In this document: piece by piece, positions 1-5,382 of the stretch | Layout of the letters: each line of letters opens with the position of its first letter | Numbering within the stretch: position 1 is the stretch's first letter | Source: Thioalkalivibrio sp. | Lineage (GTDB): Bacteria; Pseudomonadota; Gammaproteobacteria; Ectothiorhodospirales; Ectothiorhodospiraceae | Length of the DNA: 5,382 nucleotides | Direction of reading: 5' to 3' | NCBI GenBank assembly: GCA_003550945.1 | Contig: PULL01000260.1 | Span: 1-5,382, forward strand | Notes under the pieces: generated by a model | Told to the model about the DNA's origin: nothing | Seen by the model: the letters and a program-made list of their open reading frames with translations, nothing else | Databases searched by the model: none | Position numbers and translations under genes: made by a program

Positions 1-2828
1 CCATCGAGTTCGAGGCCGGGACCGACATGACGCTCGCGCTGGAGCAGGTCAAGGACCGGGTGGACCAGCAACGCAACCTCCCGGAGGCCGCCGAAACGCC
101 GGTGGTGACCCGCATCGTGCGCTACGAGCCCGTGGCGCGCCTGCTGGTGAGCGGACTGGACGACATCTACGAGCTGCGCACGCTGGGCCGCCAGTTCGAG
201 CGCGAACTGCTCAACCGCGGCATCGCCCGCGTCGAGTTCACCGGGCTCCCCGAGGACGAGATGGCCATTCAGGTGCCGGCCATCCAGCTCTACGACACGG
301 AACTGACGCTCGGCGACATCGCGCAGCGGATCGAAGGGCTCAGCCGTGACATCCCGGCCGGCAGCGCGGGCCGTGCCGACACCGCCAGGCAACTGCGCAG
401 CCTTGATCAGCGCCGCGACGTGATCGCATTCGAGAACCTCCCGCTGCGCTCCGATCCGGAGCTCGGGCTGCTGCGCCTGGGTCAGATTGCGGAAGTCGAG
501 CGGCGACCTCGGGACGGACAGGTCAGCGTCAGCGTCGACGGACGGCCGGCGATCGAGATGCAGCTGATGCGCACCGAGACCGGCGACTCGCTGCAGTCTG
601 CACGCATCCTCGAAGACTGGCTGCAGGAAATCCGGCCCACCCTGCCCCCGGGCGTGCAGATTGAAGTCATCGACGCCTTCTGGGAGTTGCTGCTGGAACG
701 CATTCTGCTGCTGCTGAAAAACGGCGCCGGCGGCCTGATGCTGGTGCTGGGCATCCTGTTCCTGTTCCTCAACCGACACGTTGCGCTTCGGGTCGCGCTC
801 GGCATCCCGATCGCGTTCACCGCCGCACTGATCGTGCTCTGGATCGTTGGCGGCTCGATCAACATGATCTCGCTGTTCGGCTTCATCATGTCGCTCGGGA
901 TCATCGTCGACAACGCGATCGTCGTATCGGAACACGCGTATACATTGCACCAGAAGGGGCAGGATGCGACCGAGGCGGCCGGCAACGGCGCCCGGCGGAT
1001 GCTGGCTCCGGTGATCTCGGCGTCTCTGACCACGGTCGCTGCGTTTCTGCCGCTGATGCTGATCGGCGGCATCATCGGCAACATCCTCTTTGATATCCCA
1101 CTGGTGGTGATCTGCGTGATCATCGCCACCCTGGTGATCGCTTTCCTGATCCTGCCCGCCCATCTCCAGCGGGTGCTCTCCCGGCTCGAACCGCCGCGTG
1201 CGGGCAGCCTTCGGGCGCGGTTCGACAACGGCTTCGAGCGCTTCCGCAACGGCAGCTTCCGCCGCATCGTTTCGCGGGCGGTGGACAATGCCGGCATCAC
1301 GCTCGCGCTGGCCGTTGGCGCAGTGATTCTCGCGATCGGCCTTGCAGCCAGCGGGCGCATCGGCTTCACCTTCTTCCCCGCGCCCGAGGGCACGGTACTG
1401 AATGCCGGGGTGAATTTCGTCGCCGGCACGCCGCCGGAGCGCGTGTCCGCGTTTCTCGACGCCACCGAGCGCGCGCTGTACGAGGCCGAGGCCGCGCTCG
1501 GCGGCGGACTGGTGAAAGCCGCCGTGGTCCGCCGCGGCCTGGGCATCGACCCCGGAGACGGCAATGCCCCGCGCGGTGAGCAGTTCGGCAACATCCAGGT
1601 CGAGCTGGTGTCTCCCGAAGCGCGCACGGTGCGCAACCGCGAGATCATCCGCGAGTGGGAAGAGCGCGTCCGGCTCACCCCCGGGGTGGAAAATTTCAAC
1701 CTCAGCGAACGCGCCGGGGGGCCACCCGGACGCGACCTCGATATCCGCCTGACGGGCGACGACCCCGACCAGCTGAAGGCCGCGGCGCTGGACCTCGCCG
1801 AGCTGTTTGCCGATTTCGCCGGGCTGTACGCGATCAACGACGACACGCCGTTCGGCCGCGAGCAGCTGATCTACTCGCTGCGCCCCGAAGGTCTCGCACT
1901 CGGCCTGACCACCGAGAGTATCGGCGCACAGCTGCGCGATGCCTTCGACGGCCGTCTCGCGCAGATCTTCCAGGACGGTCTCGAAGAGGTCGAGGTACGG
2001 GTGCGGCTTCCGGACCACGAACGCCACCACACCGAGACGCTGGAGCGTCTGCTGATCCGTCTGCCTTCCGGGGCCTTCGCGCCGCTGGACAGCGTCGTCG
2101 ATATCGAGTCCCGGCAGGGCTTCGAGACGCTGCGCCACGCCGACACCCGGCTTGCGATCCACGTCTCCGCCGAAGTCGACCGCGCGGTGAACAACGCGGC
2201 CCGCGTGCGTGCGGCGCTGGAGGACGGGCCACTCGACGAACTGGCCCAGCGCCACGGCGTGAACTACTCGTTCGAAGGGCGCGCGGCCGACCAGGCGGAA
2301 ACCTTCGCCGACATGCGCATGGGACTGGTCCTCGCCCTCGGCCTGATGTACCTGACGCTGGCCTGGGTGTTCGCGTCCTGGGGCTGGCCGCTGATCGTGA
2401 TGGCCATCATTCCCTTCGGCATCCTCGGCGCGTTCCTCGGGCACTGGCTGCTGGGGGTGGAGCTCACGATCCTATCCATGTTCGGCCTGTTCGGACTGAC
2501 CGGCATCGTTGTGAACAACTCGATCATCCTGGTCAGCTTCTACCAGGGCCTGCGCGACGAGGGGCTGGCGCTGCGCGAGGCGATCATCGAAGCCTCCTGC
2601 CAGCGTCTGCGCGCGGTGATCCTGACTTCCGCAACCACGATCGCCGGTCTGACGCCGCTGCTGTTCGAGCGCTCGCTGCAGGCCCAGTTCCTGGTGCCGA
2701 TGGCGATCTCGATCGTCTTCGGCCTTGGGGTGGCGACCCTGCTGGTGCTGCTGGTGATTCCGGCGCTGCTCCGCCTCTACGAAAACCGCTACGACCGCGG
2801 CGCGATTGCCGGGGCAACCGGGCGCTGA
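1..2828 (+). CDS. RND-family efflux permease, 5' end missing (C-terminal ~940 residues)
   Basis: Inner-membrane proton-driven RND (AcrB/ACR_tran type) permease. It would normally work with a periplasmic adaptor and an outer-membrane channel, and neither is in the window. The frame is open from base 3, so the Met at 27 is internal; 'EFEAGTDMTLALEQVK' matches the first porter domain of AcrB near residue 90, so roughly 90 residues are missing. Counting from Met27: periplasmic porter loop 1-225; TM2-TM6 about 232-378, with TM4 'GIIVDNAIVVSEH' at 291-303; TM7 about 423-442; second porter loop to about 755; TM8-TM12 about 765-920, with TM10 'GIVVNNSIILVSF'. The AcrB Asp407-Asp408 pair reads Asp295-Asn296 here, and the AcrB Lys940 position is Asn830. 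The substrate cannot be assigned. TGA at 2826-2828 ends it, with 117 bases before the next gene, so it is probably a separate transcript. Confidence 0.95.
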   Translation, partial: IEFEAGTDMTLALEQVKDRVDQQRNLPEAAETPVVTRIVRYEPVARLLVSGLDDIYELRTLGRQFERELLNRGIARVEFTGLPEDEMAIQVPAIQLYDTELTLGDIAQRIEGLSRDIPAGSAGRADTARQLRSLDQRRDVIAFENLPLRSDPELGLLRLGQIAEVERRPRDGQVSVSVDGRPAIEMQLMRTETGDSLQSARILEDWLQEIRPTLPPGVQIEVIDAFWELLLERILLLLKNGAGGLMLVLGILFLFLNRHVALRVALGIPIAFTAALIVLWIVGGSINMISLFGFIMSLGIIVDNAIVVSEHAYTLHQKGQDATEAAGNGARRMLAPVISASLTTVAAFLPLMLIGGIIGNILFDIPLVVICVIIATLVIAFLILPAHLQRVLSRLEPPRAGSLRARFDNGFERFRNGSFRRIVSRAVDNAGITLALAVGAVILAIGLAASGRIGFTFFPAPEGTVLNAGVNFVAGTPPERVSAFLDATERALYEAEAALGGGLVKAAVVRRGLGIDPGDGNAPRGEQFGNIQVELVSPEARTVRNREIIREWEERVRLTPGVENFNLSERAGGPPGRDLDIRLTGDDPDQLKAAALDLAELFADFAGLYAINDDTPFGREQLIYSLRPEGLALGLTTESIGAQLRDAFDGRLAQIFQDGLEEVEVRVRLPDHERHHTETLERLLIRLPSGAFAPLDSVVDIESRQGFETLRHADTRLAIHVSAEVDRAVNNAARVRAALEDGPLDELAQRHGVNYSFEGRAADQAETFADMRMGLVLALGLMYLTLAWVFASWGWPLIVMAIIPFGILGAFLGHWLLGVELTILSMFGLFGLTGIVVNNSIILVSFYQGLRDEGLALREAIIEASCQRLRAVILTSATTIAGLTPLLFERSLQAQFLVPMAISIVFGLGVATLLVLLVIPALLRLYENRYDRGAIAGATGR

Positions 2829-2862
2829 GGCAAGACGCCGTTCTGCAGGCGCGGGGATCGTT

Positions 2863-2871
2863 TGCTAGACT
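2863..2871 (+). promoter_or_regulatory. Candidate extended -10 promoter for the fabI-like operon
   Basis: TGC-TAGACT reads as an extended -10 element: TG, one base, then a hexamer matching TATAAT at 4 of 6 positions. No convincing -35 hexamer sits 16-18 bases upstream, which is tolerable for extended -10 promoters. The predicted start is about 2877-2879, giving a leader of some 68 bases before the ATG at 2946. A 117-base gap after the RND gene makes an independent promoter here plausible. This is seen by eye only. Confidence 0.35.
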
Positions 2872-2888
2872 GGTGTTGCAATGCACCA
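2871..2888 (+). promoter_or_regulatory. Operator-like dyad over the predicted transcription start
   Basis: The arms TGGTG (2871-2875) and CACCA (2884-2888) are perfect reverse complements separated by 8 bases. The dyad begins at the last base of the candidate -10 and covers the predicted start site, where a repressor would act. The spacer also contains TGCA-A-TGCA (2877-2885), which is itself symmetric. Five-base arms can occur by chance in a gap of this size, so the call is weak and no regulator family is assigned. Confidence 0.2.
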
Positions 2889-2919
2889 CACGCGGCGCAT
2901 TCGTAATCCGCTGCAGCAA

Positions 2920-2938
2920 CGGCCCCCGGGCCGCGGAG
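2920..2938 (+). promoter_or_regulatory. GC hairpin abutting the fabI-like ribosome binding site
   Basis: CGGCCC (2920-2925) and GGGCCG (2928-2933) are perfect reverse complements with only two bases between them, so in RNA the inner pair would open to form the loop. The Shine-Dalgarno GGAG follows at 2935-2938, 7 bases before the ATG at 2946. This Shine-Dalgarno site supports 2946 as the start codon. The hairpin may tune access to it. There is no U-tract, so it is not a typical intrinsic terminator for the upstream gene. Confidence 0.35.
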
Positions 2939-2945
2939 CGTTCCG

Positions 2946-3719
2946 ATGACCGAGCCACTCTCGCTTGCAGGCAGGACCGGCATCGTCACCGGTCTGGCGA
3001 ACGAAGACAGCATCGCATTCGGCTGCGCGCGTGCGCTGCATGACGCCGGTGCCGACCTGATCCTGAGTTACGGACACCCGAAGGGCGAACCCCATGTACG
3101 GCCGCTGGCCGAACAGCTGGGCGACCCGCCGCTGATCCTCTGCGACGTCCGCGAACAGGACCAGTTCGAAGCCTTGTTCGGCGCCGCCGAACAGCGCTGG
3201 GGACGCCTCGACTTCGTGATTCACTCGATGGCCTTCGCGCCGCGCGACGATCTGCACGGGCGGGTGGTTGACTCGAGCCGCGACGGTTTCCTGCTCGCGA
3301 TGGACATCTCCTGCCACTCCTTCATGCGCATGGCCCGTCTCGCTGAGCCGCTGATGAAGGAAGGCGGTTGTCTGATCACGATGAGTTACTACGGCGCCGA
3401 GAAGGTTGTGGACAACTACGGCATCATGGGGCCGGTGAAGGCGGCGCTGGAGGCCTCGGTGCGCTACATGGCCGAGGAACTCGGACCCGCCGGCATCCGG
3501 GTGCACGCGATCTCGCCCGGGCCCATCGCCACACGGGCCGCCTCGGGCATCCAGGACTTCGACCAGCTGCTCCATCAAGCGGAGGAACGCGCCCCGACCC
3601 GGAGGCTGGTGACCATCGACGAGGTCGGCACAACCGCCCGCTTCCTGATCAGCGATGCCGCCCGCTCGATCACCGGCGTCACCACCTACGTGGATGGCGG
3701 CCTGCACGTGAGGGCCTGA
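2946..3719 (+). CDS. fabI: FabI-type enoyl-[acyl-carrier-protein] reductase (SDR family)
   Basis: A cytosolic reductase of 257 residues, the usual FabI length (E. coli 262), expected to reduce trans-2-enoyl-ACP or -CoA with NAD(P)H. The cofactor-binding N-terminus is 'GIVTGLANEDSIAFG' (12-26), and 'CDV' at 66-68 matches the adenine-pocket segment. 'HSMAFAP' (93-99) matches the E. coli 'HSIGFAP' loop. The FabI signature is complete: Tyr148, Tyr158 and Lys165 (Y-X6-K) correspond to E. coli Tyr146, Tyr156 and Lys163. 'GPIATRAASGIQDF' (192-205) is the substrate-binding loop. The E. coli Gln40 position, which favours NADH, is Gly43, so cofactor preference is open. It differs from housekeeping FabI in segments such as 'DISCHSF' (120-126) and may be a paralogue serving CoA-linked metabolism. 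That is inferred from its partner, which begins 3 bases after its stop and is presumably cotranscribed. Confidence 0.9.
   Translation: MTEPLSLAGRTGIVTGLANEDSIAFGCARALHDAGADLILSYGHPKGEPHVRPLAEQLGDPPLILCDVREQDQFEALFGAAEQRWGRLDFVIHSMAFAPRDDLHGRVVDSSRDGFLLAMDISCHSFMRMARLAEPLMKEGGCLITMSYYGAEKVVDNYGIMGPVKAALEASVRYMAEELGPAGIRVHAISPGPIATRAASGIQDFDQLLHQAEERAPTRRLVTIDEVGTTARFLISDAARSITGVTTYVDGGLHVRA
3710..3714 (+). promoter_or_regulatory. Shine-Dalgarno GAGGG of the maoC-pta gene, inside the fabI-like 3' end
   Basis: GAGGG lies within the last codons of the reductase gene, 8 bases before the ATG at 3723. The stop TGA (3717-3719) falls between this site and the next start, so ribosomes ending on the first gene sit on the binding site of the second. 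This arrangement favours translational coupling and supports 3723 as the start. Confidence 0.6.
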
Positions 3720-3722
3720 ATC

Positions 3723-5126
3723 ATGTCTCCCTCCGACACCCACATCGAGAACCGCACCTACGACGAAATCGAGGTCGGCGACACGGCCACGCTGGAACGC
3801 CGCCTGACCATGGACGACATCAAGCTGTTCGCGGTGATGTCGGGAGACGTGAACCCCGCCCACGTCGACGAGGATTTCGCGAAAAGCAGCCGCTTCCAGG
3901 AGATCATCGCCCACGGCATGTGGGGCGGCGCGCTGATCTCCACGCTGCTCGGGACGGAGTTGCCGGGCCCCGGCACGATCTATCTCGGACAGACGTTGCG
4001 GTTCAAGGCACCCGTGACGCTCGGCGACGTGCTCACGGTAACCGTCGAGGCCACCGAGAAGAACGACGAGAAGAAGCGCATCCGGTTCCATTGCCTGTGC
4101 CGGAACCAGGAAGGCAAGACGGTCATCGAGGGGGATGCCGACGTCATCGCCCCCAGCGACAAGGTCAAGCGGCCGCGCGCGGTGATGCCGCGCGTGCGCA
4201 TGGCCGAGCGCGCCCACCTGCACGAACTGCTCGAGGCTGCGTCCCATCCCGAGCCGGTTTCCACGGCCGTGGTCCACCCGGTGGACCCGCATTCGCTCAA
4301 GGGCGCGATCCAGGCCGCGAACAAGGACCTGATCATCCCGGTACTGGTCGGTCCCGAGAAGCGGATCCGGCAAGCTGCGGAAGAAGCCGAGGTCGACATC
4401 TCGGATTTCGAGCTGGTGGCGACGAAGCACAGTCACGAGGCCGCGGAACGGGCCGTCGCGCTGGCACGCGAGGGCAAGGTGGGCGCATTGATGAAGGGCA
4501 GCCTGCACACCGACGAACTGCTGCGCGCAACGCTGCACCGGGAAAAGGGCCTGCGCACCGAGCGCCGCATGAGCCACGTGATGGCCTTCGACGTGCCGAC
4601 CTACCCGCGCCCGCTATTCATCACCGACGCGGCGATCAACATCTACCCGTCGCTGGAAGACAAGGCCGACATGGTCCGCAACGCGATCGAGCTCGCGCAC
4701 GCGGTGAAGATCGAGAATCCCAAGGTCGCGATCCTGTCTGCAATCGAAACCGTGAACCCGCGCATTTCTTCCACGCTGGAAGCGGCGGCATTATGCAAGA
4801 TGGCCCAGCGCGGCCAGATCGAAGGCGGCATCCTCGACGGCCCACTGGCCTTTGACAACGCGATCTCGGAGAGCGCTGCCCACGCCAAGGGCATCGACTC
4901 CGAAGTCGCCGGCCGCGCCGACATCCTGATCGCCCCCGACCTGGAAGCCGCGAACATGCTGGTGAAGCAGCTGACCTACCTCGCCGACGCCACCGGCGCC
5001 GGCGTCGTCGTCGGCGCCCGCGTCCCGATCATGCTCACCAGCCGCGCCGACGACGCCCTAACCCGCATGGCTTCCTGCGCCCTGGCCCTGCTCCTCGCCG
5101 AGCACCAGTCCCACCACGCGCCGTAG
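3723..5126 (+). CDS. Bifunctional MaoC enoyl-CoA hydratase / phosphate acetyl- or butyryltransferase
   Basis: A cytosolic fusion of 467 residues. Residues ~12-145 are a hot-dog MaoC domain of the (R)-specific hydratase (PhaJ) type. 'SGDVNPAHVD' (40-49) carries the catalytic Asp42 and His47, followed by 'AHGMWGGALIS' (63-73) and 'GTIYLGQTLRFKAPV' (84-98). It should interconvert trans-2-enoyl-CoA and (R)-3-hydroxyacyl-CoA. After a basic linker (~146-165), residues ~166-465 form a short PTA/PTB domain exchanging acyl-CoA with acyl phosphate. Its marks are 'GALMKGSLHTDELLRA' (254-269), 'FITDAAINIYPSLEDKAD' (299-316), 'GGILDGPLAFDNAIS' (368-382) and 'ILIAPDLEAANMLVKQLTYL' (401-420). This fusion architecture is known in proteobacteria and is annotated as enoyl-CoA hydratase/phosphate acetyltransferase. 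Acetyl versus butyryl preference cannot be read from the sequence. It is the second gene of the operon with the reductase, with no frameshift and all visible key residues present. No acetate kinase follows on this strand. Confidence 0.92.
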   Translation: MSPSDTHIENRTYDEIEVGDTATLERRLTMDDIKLFAVMSGDVNPAHVDEDFAKSSRFQEIIAHGMWGGALISTLLGTELPGPGTIYLGQTLRFKAPVTLGDVLTVTVEATEKNDEKKRIRFHCLCRNQEGKTVIEGDADVIAPSDKVKRPRAVMPRVRMAERAHLHELLEAASHPEPVSTAVVHPVDPHSLKGAIQAANKDLIIPVLVGPEKRIRQAAEEAEVDISDFELVATKHSHEAAERAVALAREGKVGALMKGSLHTDELLRATLHREKGLRTERRMSHVMAFDVPTYPRPLFITDAAINIYPSLEDKADMVRNAIELAHAVKIENPKVAILSAIETVNPRISSTLEAAALCKMAQRGQIEGGILDGPLAFDNAISESAAHAKGIDSEVAGRADILIAPDLEAANMLVKQLTYLADATGAGVVVGARVPIMLTSRADDALTRMASCALALLLAEHQSHHAP

Positions 5127-5140
5127 CGTCGCCCCGCCAT

Positions 5141-5198
5141 CCATCCCGACCAGAAGCCGCTCCCACGAGATTGCGGGGCCGGCTTCCAGTCACGATGG
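5141..5198. repeat. REP-like imperfect inverted repeat after the maoC-pta gene
   Basis: Two 19-base arms, 5141-5159 and 5180-5198, are reverse complements at 15 of 19 positions: CCATC, GAC and GAAGCCG pair, with four mismatches in the middle. The 20-base spacer can pair further in an alternative register (GCTCCC with GGGGC). Read on the minus strand, the left half contains GTGGGAGCGGCTTCTGG, resembling the 'GGGAGCGGCTTC' core of REP-type palindromes common between genes in Pseudomonas, Xanthomonas and relatives. It begins 14 bases after the maoC-pta stop and lies between convergent reading frames, where such elements are typical and can protect or end transcripts. Confidence 0.55.
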
Positions 5199-5223
5199 TC
5201 CGGACAAAGCTGCGACCGGGACC
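5197..5223. terminator. Weak second hairpin, possible bidirectional transcript end
   Basis: GGTCC-GG (5197-5203) can pair with CC-G-GGACC (5216-5223), giving seven pairs with one bulged G (5218) around a 12-base loop. It overlaps the last two bases of the REP-like repeat, so the two structures compete slightly. No U-tract follows on either strand, so intrinsic termination is doubtful. The position between convergent genes is the main argument. Confidence 0.25.
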
Positions 5224-5243
5224 CAACCCAGAAAGCCCTACTC

Positions 5244-5382
5244 CTAGTCGTCCAAAAGATCCAGCCATGTCGTACGGATCGGGGGACCATCAGGGGGATT
5301 GACGGTCAAGACAACCCCGCCCGGCACTTCTGCATCAATCCGCAATTCCATGCTCGTCCTTCCAGTGGTGATGCCGTCATCA
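5244..5382 (-). CDS. Short minus-strand reading frame entering from the right edge, unrecognised
   Basis: Reading leftward from the edge, the frame is open from 5381 to a TAG at 5246-5244, followed two codons later by another in-frame TAG. It gives 45 residues ending '...RTTWLDLLDD'. An internal ATG at 5351-5349 has a Shine-Dalgarno AAGGA 5 bases upstream and would start a 35-residue protein beginning 'MELRIDAEVPGGVVLTVNPP'. So either a small gene starts there or this is the tail of a longer one beyond the window. About 20 of 34 sense codons from the ATG end in G or C, visibly fewer than in the neighbouring genes (GAA, ATT, GAT, GCA, CGT and CTT occur). This could mean foreign origin or non-coding sequence. 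The protein is acidic at its end with a hydrophobic 'TVNPPDGPP' region. I do not recognise the family; a small antitoxin-like protein is one possibility, without direct evidence. Confidence 0.45.
   Translation of the reverse strand, partial: DDGITTGRTSMELRIDAEVPGGVVLTVNPPDGPPIRTTWLDLLDD

Noticed and set aside
27..29. ATG at 27 as the true start of the RND gene.
   Set aside because: The frame is open upstream to the window edge and the preceding residues (EFEAGTD) belong to the conserved porter domain, so the gene is truncated by the window, not started here.
482..1846. A 454-codon minus-strand frame inside the RND gene.
   Set aside because: The Ser/Arg/Pro/Ala-rich product with no recognisable domain is an antisense shadow of the permease.
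2829..2862. Intrinsic terminator just after the RND stop.
   Set aside because: Only a four-base stem (CGCC 2836-2839 with GGCG 2848-2851) is visible and no T-run follows.
1655..3043. A 462-codon plus-strand frame overlapping the RND end and the fabI-like start.
   Set aside because: The Arg/Pro/Ala/Gly-rich product is a +1-type shadow frame and crosses the intergenic region and a real gene start without any domain.
3231..3233. Ala96 at the position of E. coli FabI Gly93, a triclosan-resistance site.
   Set aside because: Alanine occurs naturally at this place in triclosan-sensitive FabI such as that of Staphylococcus aureus, and the Met159 and Phe203 equivalents (Met161, Phe205) are unchanged, so resistance cannot be inferred.
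2865..4577. A 570-codon open frame on the minus strand covering both metabolic genes.
   Set aside because: It is antisense to two genes with full motif support. Its protein has a low-complexity His/Arg/Gly/Ala/Val-rich composition typical of the mirror frame of GC-rich coding sequence.
4976..5290. A 104-codon minus-strand frame running through the REP-like region and the end of the PTA domain.
   Set aside because: It has no domain, a Trp/Arg/Ser/Gly-rich composition, overlaps the conserved PTA C-terminus antisense, and is out of frame with the better supported short frame at 5244-5382.
1..5382. tRNA or rRNA genes, CRISPR arrays, insertion sequences.
   Set aside because: No tRNA cloverleaf, rRNA sequence, regularly spaced direct repeats or transposase motifs were seen on either strand.

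Overview
The window is GC-rich with strongly GC-biased third codon positions, and it is densely coding with ordinary Shine-Dalgarno sites. This fits a high-GC proteobacterium. A gammaproteobacterium of the Ectothiorhodospiraceae/Thioalkalivibrio kind is a reasonable guess from the protein style and from a REP-like 'GGGAGCGGCTTC' element, but it is only a guess.

Layout, left to right. (1) Positions 1-2828, plus strand: the last ~940 residues of an RND-superfamily inner-membrane efflux permease, whose N-terminus lies outside the window. (2) Positions 2829-2945: a 117-base intergenic region with a candidate extended -10 promoter, an operator-like dyad at the predicted start site, and a small GC hairpin just before the next ribosome binding site. 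(3) Positions 2946-3719: a FabI-type enoyl reductase of the SDR superfamily. (4) Three bases later, positions 3723-5126: a two-domain protein joining a MaoC-type (R)-specific enoyl-CoA hydratase to a phosphate acetyl/butyryltransferase. (5) Positions 5127-5243: a non-coding stretch with an imperfect 19-bp inverted repeat of REP type and a second weaker hairpin. (6) Positions 5244-5382, minus strand: a short open frame, absent from long-ORF calling, that runs off the right edge. It has a good Shine-Dalgarno site before an internal ATG and less GC-biased codons than its neighbours.

The functional unit is the two-gene operon fabI-like / maoC-pta. Its three activities (enoyl hydration, enoyl reduction, acyl-CoA/acyl-phosphate exchange) can be placed in series on one acyl chain, for example (R)-3-hydroxybutyryl-CoA to crotonyl-CoA to butyryl-CoA to butyryl phosphate. 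That ordering is inference. The acetate/butyrate kinase that would complete such a route is not within the visible downstream sequence. The RND gene appears to be a separate transcription unit. I do not see a clearly undescribed system. The items most worth a second look are the permease's altered proton-relay residues, the reductase/hydratase/transacylase module, and the atypical minus-strand reading frame at the right edge.
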